From positions 1-12,715 of the forward strand of contig CAZISM010000144.1 of the NCBI GenBank assembly GCA_964541895.1: a stretch of 12,715 nucleotides of DNA, written 5' to 3'. The stretch comes from CAZISM01 sp964541895. Its GTDB lineage: Bacteria > Zhuqueibacterota > Zhuqueibacteria > Residuimicrobiales > Residuimicrobiaceae. The notes beneath the pieces are model-generated. The model did no database searches, was not told the DNA's origin, and saw nothing but the letters and a program-made list of their open reading frames with translations. Of this stretch, positions 8,829 to 12,715 are shown piece by piece (positions within the stretch are counted from its first letter, which is position 1; each line of letters starts with the position of its first letter). A program made the position numbers and the translations under genes.

Positions 8829-9566
8829 CTATCCCAACGCTTTGCTGAGTGCCTCAGCCATCTGCTTGCCGCTCAGATGTTCTCCGGCCACGCCGACCGT
8901 TTTGCTGATAAACTCTGGACCTCTTTTAAATATTCCATAAGCACTTTTTCCGATATCCTCGGAAGAGATTCCCGGCAGCTTTTTATCGCCCATGGGATAC
9001 GTCAGGTACAATTTGCCGTCGGGACCTTTTTTCGGCCCTGCACCGAAGTATATGAGGTTTTCCCAATAGAACGAGGTGAGCAGAAAAGTGGTTGGAACCT
9101 TCAAGTCGGTAAAAACCTGATTGGCTTCACTTTTGGCATCAAAGTGAGCGACTTTGTATTTGCCCATCAGGGTCGGCATGCGATTATCACTGAGTGGTAT
9201 GTATTTGCGGGTATCTTCAAAAGTGGACCAGATGGCATGTTGTACGCCGGCCTCTTTGGCCGCATGGGCCATGGCTGTTGCTTCCGCTATTTCTTTCTCT
9301 GGAGAAAAATGATCCCAGAAAAACGTGACACAATAGACGCCGTAAGCACCTTTGAAGGCTTTTTTCAGACTCTCCGGATTATCCACATCGGCGGCTACCA
9401 CTTCAGCGCCCAGTTTGGCCAGCGATTTTGCTTTGTCTGAATTAACATTTCTGGTAATGGCGCGTGCCTGAAAGCCGCCTTTGGGATCGTTCTGGATAGC
9501 TCGAACCAGGCCGCCTCCTTGCGCGCCGGTGGCGCCAACTACGGCGATAATTTTCTTTTGAGCCAT
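8829..9566 (-). CDS. NmrA-like NAD(P)-binding Rossmann protein, N-terminal 245 residues up to an amber stop
   Basis: The product belongs to the NmrA/HSCARG-like branch of atypical short-chain dehydrogenases. Members bind NAD(P) and act as redox sensors or reductases; a specific substrate cannot be named. The dinucleotide-binding motif GATGAQG (11-17) follows a beta strand IIAVV, and R36 and R39 lie where NADP-binding members carry basic residues. Family-like segments include GAYGVYCVTFFW (73-84) and SFYWENL (165-171). The start is ATG 9566: on the minus strand AAGGA precedes it by 7 bases. An open frame extends 15 codons farther upstream but lacks support. TAG at 8831-8829 ends the frame about 70 residues short of the usual length, with the missing end still encoded in frame. 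The gene converges on kdpE. Confidence 0.85.
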   Translation of the reverse strand: MAQKKIIAVVGATGAQGGGLVRAIQNDPKGGFQARAITRNVNSDKAKSLAKLGAEVVAADVDNPESLKKAFKGAYGVYCVTFFWDHFSPEKEIAEATAMAHAAKEAGVQHAIWSTFEDTRKYIPLSDNRMPTLMGKYKVAHFDAKSEANQVFTDLKVPTTFLLTSFYWENLIYFGAGPKKGPDGKLYLTYPMGDKKLPGISSEDIGKSAYGIFKRGPEFISKTVGVAGEHLSGKQMAEALSKALG

Positions 9567-9602
9567 ATGATTTTCCTTATCGATGCAAAAGATGAGTGAT
9601 GA

Positions 9603-9857
9603 GTGCTGCACCTTTACGAACGTTGCAGCTGCAGCTTGATTTATCTTGAAAGGACCGAGTTCCAGCCGGAACCTTCTGTCCTGCCATTGCTGTAACCATT
9701 ACAACACGGCGCCTGCTTCTTTATTCCTTGTATTCGAGTGGATCTATGCCGGGTGCCCGTACATGCGGCAGTCGAATACCAGGAGTTCAGAGAGCGCCCT
9801 TTCTTGATCGTTCTGTGGCGGATGATGGACGAAATCAGCCAGGCCATCCTGGACTAA
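9603..9857 (+). pseudogene. Possible decayed reading frame of unknown origin
   Basis: One frame is open over most of this interval except for TAA at 9693-9695. The part after it reads ...VPVHAAVEYQEFRERPFL, then IVLWRMMDEISQAILD, and ends with TAA 9855-9857. Its codon choice (GTC GAA TAC CAG GAG TTC, ATG GAC GAA ATC AGC CAG GCC ATC CTG) looks coding, unlike ordinary spacer. The part before reads ...LERTEFQPEPSVLPLL. There is no plausible start codon with a ribosome site at the left end, and a GTG at 9753 lacks one. I do not recognise the family. The RPFL...AIL pattern is faintly like the C-terminal strands of serpins, which is far too weak to name it. It could be a gene remnant or chance. Confidence 0.35.
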
Positions 9858-10048
9858 AAGTGGGCCTGGAACATTCAACTCTGTTTGCATGACTTTTTCC
9901 GTTGTCAATGACGATATAATTCTTTACTTTCTGTTTATGTGCACTTTGCAGGCCTCCGGATTCACTCACTATGGTTCATGGAACGGTCGTTATCAATGCC
10001 AGAGATAGTGCTCAACATGCTAAATCTGACGCAGCCTGAGATGATGTT

Positions 10049-10714
10049 ATGACTGATATCATTCATGTATTCATTGCAGATGACAATCGATTGCTTCGCG
10101 AAGGTCTCGTTTCCATGCTCAGCGAAGAGGGCGACATCGTCGTTACAGGTACTGCCCCAAGTGGTGATGAAGCAGTTCAGCAAATCAAAAACCTGCATCC
10201 GGAAGTGGCGCTCATTGATATTGGCATGCCGGACAAGGATGGTATTGAAGTTACGCAAGCGCTGCATCAGGAGATGCCGGAAGTTAAAGTGATCATTCTC
10301 GGGATGATCGATCTGACGGATGAAATCATGTCCTGTATCGAGGCCGGAGCCGCCGGCTATGTTCTGAAGGAAGCCTCCTTTGAAACGCTGGTGGAGACCA
10401 TACGCTCCATTCATCGTGGCGAATCGTACTGTTCGCCCCGGATGACGGCTTCATTATTTACCCGGATCGCCGAATTGGCCTATGAGCGTATGCCAAAAGT
10501 ACCGAACGATTCGGTAAAACTGACGAGCCGGGAGTTGGAAATTATCAGCCTGATCGCCGAAGGCTTGGCCAATAAAGAAATCGCCCAACGCCTGTTCATC
10601 GAAACCCAGACGGTCAAAAATCATATTCATAATATTCTCGACAAACTGCAATTGTATAATCGCTTCGAAGCGGTGCAATATGCCCGCGAGAGAAACCTGC
10701 TCAACAAGCCGTAA
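10049..10714 (+). CDS. NarL/LuxR-type response regulator, no kinase gene adjacent
   Basis: This 221-residue protein is a two-component response regulator with an N-terminal receiver and a C-terminal LuxR-type helix-turn-helix. Receiver features are the acidic pair D11-D12, phospho-acceptor D57 in LIDIGMPDKDG, and K107 in VLKEAS. The position normally held by the Thr/Ser switch reads IILGMID, with Gly at 85, which is unusual and may change how phosphorylation is relayed. The output domain (about 156-215) has LTSRELEIISLIAEGLANKEIA and TVKNHIHNILDKL, the normal DNA-recognition pattern. ATG 10049 has only a weak CTGAG 8 bases upstream. No histidine kinase lies next to it, so the partner is unknown. 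The gene is followed by a strong hairpin at 10721-10744. Confidence 0.93.
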   Translation: MTDIIHVFIADDNRLLREGLVSMLSEEGDIVVTGTAPSGDEAVQQIKNLHPEVALIDIGMPDKDGIEVTQALHQEMPEVKVIILGMIDLTDEIMSCIEAGAAGYVLKEASFETLVETIRSIHRGESYCSPRMTASLFTRIAELAYERMPKVPNDSVKLTSRELEIISLIAEGLANKEIAQRLFIETQTVKNHIHNILDKLQLYNRFEAVQYARERNLLNKP

Positions 10715-10720
10715 CGGTAC

Positions 10721-10744
10721 CAGTACTTTGCTGCCAAAGTACTG
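10721..10744 (+). terminator. Perfect 10 bp stem-loop after the NarL-type regulator
   Basis: CAGTACTTTG (10721-10730) and CAAAGTACTG (10735-10744) pair perfectly around a CTGC loop, starting 6 bases after the stop codon at 10712-10714. Position and stem length suit a transcription terminator or 3' end stabiliser. No T-run follows, so intrinsic termination is uncertain. A palindromic binding site is another possibility. Confidence 0.5.
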
Positions 10745-10825
10745 CCTGGTATGACGTCACACGCCCGACGCGGTCTCCTGTCGGACTGGTCCCTCCTATG
10801 GATACTTTTTGAACCCCTCGGTCCA

Positions 10826-10854
10826 TTGTATGTCCGCTCCAGATTGACTATACT
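10826..10854 (+). promoter_or_regulatory. Candidate promoter just upstream of the pseudo-receiver gene
   Basis: TATACT (10849-10854) matches the -10 consensus at five of six positions. TTGTAT (10826-10831) lies 17 bases upstream as a weak -35. Transcription would start near 10861, only about three bases before ATG 10864. The message would then be nearly leaderless, which would fit the lack of a visible Shine-Dalgarno for that gene. This is inference from base matches only. Confidence 0.3.
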
Positions 10855-10863
10855 GTTTACGTC

Positions 10864-11232
10864 ATGAAACCACACCATTTCAAAATTAAAATCATGCTGG
10901 CGAGCCGGCCCCAAATGCTTTCCGAGGTAATCAGAAGGATGATAGAGCTGCAACCGGATATGGAGGTGGTGGGAGAAGTGATCGACCCCATAAAGCTCCT
11001 GGTTGCGGTTAAGGGCGTTTTGGTGGATGTCGTGATTATAACACCCATCAGGTCCAACGGAGATCCAAAAATCTGCCGTCAATTGCTGGGTGAACATCCT
11101 TTATTACGAGTTGTGACCCTGTCGGCAGAAGGTGATGAGGCCTTTTTGTACCAGTCGGATGCCCCCAGAATCCGCTTTGATAAGCCCTCTGCGCAGACCA
11201 TTCTTGGCGCTATCCGGGAGCACCTGTGCTAG
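10864..11232 (+). CDS. Stand-alone degenerate receiver-like (pseudo-receiver) protein
   Basis: The 122-residue product follows the fold pattern of a NarL-type receiver: IKIMLASRPQMLSEVIRRMI, then EVVGEV, VDVVIIT, LRVVTLSAEG and FDKPSAQTILGAIREHL. This pattern matches the beta-alpha repeats of response regulators. The acidic pair after the first strand is replaced (A13-S14), and the phospho-acceptor at the end of the third strand is T60 instead of Asp. The Thr after the fourth strand (T85) and a Lys near the fifth strand (K107 in DKP) remain. It therefore probably cannot be phosphorylated in the usual way and may work by protein contacts. No output domain follows. ATG 10864 lacks a clear ribosome site. 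It lies 149 bases after the NarL-type regulator gene. Confidence 0.7.
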   Translation: MKPHHFKIKIMLASRPQMLSEVIRRMIELQPDMEVVGEVIDPIKLLVAVKGVLVDVVIITPIRSNGDPKICRQLLGEHPLLRVVTLSAEGDEAFLYQSDAPRIRFDKPSAQTILGAIREHLC

Positions 11233-11305
11233 CTATATTATGTTTTTCGAGAGTCATAGGAGTGTTTATCTTCCAGCCCAAACTGCGGGAACCCAAGAGG
11301 TGATT

Positions 11306-11623
11306 ATGCCGAGCCACGGATATACGATGTTTGTGGGTATAAAAACCAATGAAAGGCTGCGCGACCTGCTTGACTCCAGCAAAAACTCTGTAAAGCCGTT
11401 CTTCAGAGATAATAATCCGGAATTTCTTCAAGTCCTGCAAATTGATAATGACGAGTACATCGGCAAAGTCATGGAGAGCGGCGTCTCTTTGGAGAGCATA
11501 AGCAATATTTTTATGAACGTGAAAACGATGATGAAGTTGATTTGTCCCGGATTTATCTTTGCGGACGATGCCATCAAATGTTTTGCGCTCACTTCAAACC
11601 ATCGAGGTATGTATAGAGAATGA
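11306..11623 (+). CDS. Unrecognised 105-residue soluble protein
   Basis: The start ATG 11306 is preferred because AGAGG (11296-11300) lies 5 bases upstream. The same frame is open farther left, but that part overlaps the pseudo-receiver gene in another frame. I do not recognise the family. The protein has no signal peptide or membrane segment. It begins MPSHGYTMFVGIKTNERLRD, has a polar middle (DNNPEFLQVLQIDNDEYIGK, 35-54) and a helix-prone stretch with SISNIFMNVKTMMKLICPGF (64-83). Two cysteines (80, 92) do not form an obvious metal motif. Length, a strong ribosome site and coding-like composition support a real gene. It lies 73 bases after the pseudo-receiver and 113 bases before the RRM gene on the same strand. 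Confidence 0.7.
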   Translation: MPSHGYTMFVGIKTNERLRDLLDSSKNSVKPFFRDNNPEFLQVLQIDNDEYIGKVMESGVSLESISNIFMNVKTMMKLICPGFIFADDAIKCFALTSNHRGMYRE

Positions 11624-11736
11624 GGTGTTCCGCAGCACGGCTCCAGAGCTGTCAACCATCACTAAACTGCGCCCAAGGCGGGTCTGCAACGAAATTAAAA
11701 ATCACGTAAAACAGAAATATCATAAAGGAGTACCCA

Positions 11737-12015
11737 ATGAATATTTATGTTGGCAACCTGTCACCGGACGTCGATGAAGACATGTTAAGACAATTGTTCG
11801 AAGCGTTCGGTCAGATCCAAACCGTCTCGATTGTGAAAGACAAATTTAATGGCCACTCTCGTGGTTTTGGTTTTGTGGAGATGTCGTCACAAAGCGAAGC
11901 GCAAGCGGCCATCGCGGGATTAAACAGCAAGGATCTGAATGGGCAAACACTCAGTGTCAACGAGGCCCGTCCACGATCCGAAGGCCGCCGCGATGGAGGT
12001 AACCGACGCTTTTAG
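11737..12015 (+). CDS. Single-RRM RNA-binding protein
   Basis: The 92-residue product is a bacterial RNA recognition motif protein of the small glycine/arginine-tailed type, known in cyanobacteria and many other phyla, often linked to cold or stress. RNP2 (IYVGNL, 3-8) and RNP1 (RGFGFVEM, 42-49) are both intact, with the aromatic residues Y4, F44 and F46 that stack on RNA bases. The rest of the fold, LRQLFEAFG and AIAGLNSKDLNGQTLSVNEARP, is also standard. A short basic tail (RPRSEGRRDGGNRRF) follows. AAGGAG (11725-11730) is 6 bases before ATG 11737, an excellent ribosome site. The gene ends with TAG. The stem-loop region downstream could be part of its transcript, but no link is shown. Confidence 0.95.
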   Translation: MNIYVGNLSPDVDEDMLRQLFEAFGQIQTVSIVKDKFNGHSRGFGFVEMSSQSEAQAAIAGLNSKDLNGQTLSVNEARPRSEGRRDGGNRRF

Positions 12016-12022
12016 TTCTTTT

Positions 12023-12049
12023 CCCTGGGGCTTATCGCCCCTGCCAGGG
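12023..12049 (+). terminator. GC-rich hairpin just after the RRM gene
   Basis: CCCT-GGGGC (12023-12031) pairs with GCCCC (12037-12041) and AGGG (12046-12049) around a TTATC loop, with a four-base bulge on the 3' side. It begins 8 bases after the stop codon. An alternative tight palindrome, GCCCCTG-C-CAGGGGC (12037-12051), overlaps it. There is no T-run after it, so it may stabilise the 3' end rather than terminate. Confidence 0.4.
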
Positions 12050-12186
12050 GCAGTGCGACAACCTGTAAGGACTATCGCGTTACTTCGCGATGCCGCTGAT
12101 AAAACGATTAACCGATACAATGGTCCGGCCATACCTGTTTGGCCTCTATCTGAGCAAAGCCTTGTAAACCAGCAGGGGGGCTGGTT
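12037..12186. other. Series of stem-loops downstream of the RRM gene
   Basis: Several inverted repeats follow one another here: GCCCCTG/CAGGGGC (12037-12051), ATCGCG/CGCGAT with a 6-base loop (12074-12091), GGCC/GGCC (12127-12143) and AACCAGC/GCTGGTT around AGGGGG (12167-12186). No convincing gene covers them. They may form a structured 3' UTR or an independent RNA; chance is also possible. No known RNA family was recognised. Confidence 0.3.
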
Positions 12187-12443
12187 CAAAGGCGCCGTTT
12201 CGCATACCAAATGGTCATCATACCTCGTGACATCACCTCCACGCCTGTCGGAAAGAGTAGCGCGTTGGCAGCCATTTGATACAAGGCACGCCAGGCATGT
12301 CAGGAGCTTGTTAGGTCCAGGCTGCCCTTCATTCAGCGACTCCCTGCCGAATACCCTTTCGAAACGAAACCTTCTGTAACGAAATTTTCCTGCCCGAATG
12401 GATTTGCTTCATCCCTGGAACCCTTTACAGCGAAATATTTTTC
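12187..12443. other. Intergenic stretch without recognised content
   Basis: No gene with a ribosome site, no RNA gene and no clear repeat was found. A frame running 11939-12379 overlaps the RRM gene and looks like noise. Confidence 0.4.
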
Positions 12444-12472
12444 TTGCCGTAAAGCGCAAAAATGGATATTAT
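12444..12472 (+). promoter_or_regulatory. Candidate sigma70-type promoter of the fucosidase gene
   Basis: TTGCCG (12444-12449) and TATTAT (12467-12472) are separated by exactly 17 bases and match the -35 and -10 consensus at four and five of six positions. Transcription would begin near 12480, leaving an untranslated leader of about 85 bases before ATG 12564. This suggests the fucosidase gene is transcribed separately from the RRM gene. Confidence 0.45.
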
Positions 12473-12480
12473 ACAAAACA

Positions 12481-12531
12481 AGGCGATCTCCTCAAGGTTT
12501 ACAACTGCCGTAGTTGGGGGTGAGCTCGCCT
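12481..12531 (+). promoter_or_regulatory. Foldable leader of the fucosidase mRNA
   Basis: AGGCGA (12481-12486) can pair with TCGCCT (12526-12531), enclosing a small hairpin CAACT-GCCGT-AGTTG (12502-12516). CTCC at 12488-12491 is complementary to the GGAG ribosome site at 12555-12558, so an alternative fold could mask translation initiation. No known riboswitch class was recognised. The prediction is by eye only. Confidence 0.3.
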
Positions 12532-12563
12532 TTACAGGTACGATTGACCTGAATGGAGTGCAT

Positions 12564-12715
12564 ATGATCAAGAGCTCTGTTAGAAACGCAGTTTTGGGGG
12601 GCAGCATGCTTTGGCTTTTTATCGTCCATGCCGGAAACTGCCAACCGGTTGATCAACGGCTGACCTGGTGGCAGGAAGCCCGCTTTGGCATGTTTATTCA
12701 CTGGGGTGTCTATTC
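12564..12715 (+). CDS. N-terminal start of an exported GH29-type alpha-L-fucosidase (3' truncated by window edge)
   Basis: Fifty full codons are visible. Residues WWQEARFGMFIHWGVYS (35-51, the last codon incomplete) are the hallmark N-terminal motif of glycoside hydrolase family 29 catalytic domains, which remove alpha-L-fucose from glycans by a retaining mechanism. The first 25 residues look like an export signal: basic start (K3, R7), hydrophobic core to about residue 23, then HAGNC. Cys26 could suggest a lipoprotein, but Asn at -1 is atypical. ATG 12564 is chosen because GGAG (12555-12558) lies 5 bases upstream. An in-frame ATG at 12462 has no ribosome site and would bury the signal. With the GH92 end at the left edge it suggests use of mannose- and fucose-containing glycans. 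Confidence 0.85.
   Translation, partial: MIKSSVRNAVLGGSMLWLFIVHAGNCQPVDQRLTWWQEARFGMFIHWGVY

Noticed and set aside
8559..9440. Long + strand open frame of 293 codons
   Set aside because: It lies opposite the NmrA-like gene, whose motifs and ribosome site are clear; its own translation matches nothing recognisable and shows no ribosome site.
9902..9920. TTGTCA and TATAAT as a promoter for the NarL-type regulator
   Set aside because: The TATAAT is perfect, but the two boxes are only 7 bases apart and no adequate -35 sits 16-18 bases upstream, so it was not listed as a promoter.
9971..10039. 22-residue frame just before the NarL-type regulator, as a leader peptide
   Set aside because: No Shine-Dalgarno, no run of regulatory codons and no attenuator structure; length is compatible with chance.
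11695..11723. TTAAAA and TATCAT as a promoter for the RRM gene
   Set aside because: Transcription would start at or after the AAGGAG ribosome site, which would remove it from the message.
11939..12379. Open frame of 146 codons downstream of and overlapping the RRM gene
   Set aside because: It overlaps the RRM gene in another frame, has no ribosome site, and its Arg/Pro/Ser-rich sequence looks like noise over a stem-loop region.
1..12715. CRISPR arrays, insertion sequence ends, tRNA or rRNA genes
   Set aside because: No regularly spaced repeats, transposase motifs, terminal inverted repeats or tRNA-like cloverleaf sequences were seen by eye.

Overview
The window is bacterial DNA of moderately high GC with Shine-Dalgarno-led genes. 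Its core is a complete high-affinity potassium uptake operon, kdpABCDE (714-8532, + strand): the KdpA channel, KdpB P-type ATPase, KdpC accessory subunit, KdpD sensor kinase and KdpE response regulator. Junctions are tight (8, 31 and 6 nt gaps, then a 17 nt overlap), so a single transcript is likely. Upstream lies a sequence (585-601) very close to the E. coli KdpE operator. No convincing kdpF was found.

The edges carry parts of two glycoside hydrolase genes: the end of a GH92-type alpha-mannosidase (1-201) and the start of an exported GH29-type alpha-L-fucosidase (from 12564). A glycan-degrading, Gram-negative-type bacterium is plausible, but nothing here fixes the phylum.

Convergent to kdpE is an NmrA-like NAD(P)-binding protein gene (- strand, 9566 to 8616). 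A single in-frame TAG at 8829-8831 splits it, and homology-like sequence continues in the same frame for 70 more codons. Between it and the next gene lies a short, apparently decayed reading frame (9603-9857).

The right part holds four small + strand genes: a NarL/LuxR-type response regulator without a visible kinase (10049-10714), a stand-alone degenerate receiver-like protein lacking the phosphorylatable Asp (10864-11232), an unrecognised 105-residue protein (11306-11623) and a single-RRM RNA-binding protein (11737-12015). After the RRM gene comes about 550 bases without a convincing gene. It contains several consecutive stem-loops (12023-12186), then a good promoter candidate and a foldable leader before the fucosidase gene.

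The Kdp part is a known system. The less familiar parts are the pseudo-receiver with its neighbours, the amber-split NmrA gene, and the structured DNA after the RRM gene. No clearly new defence, mobile or CRISPR system was seen.
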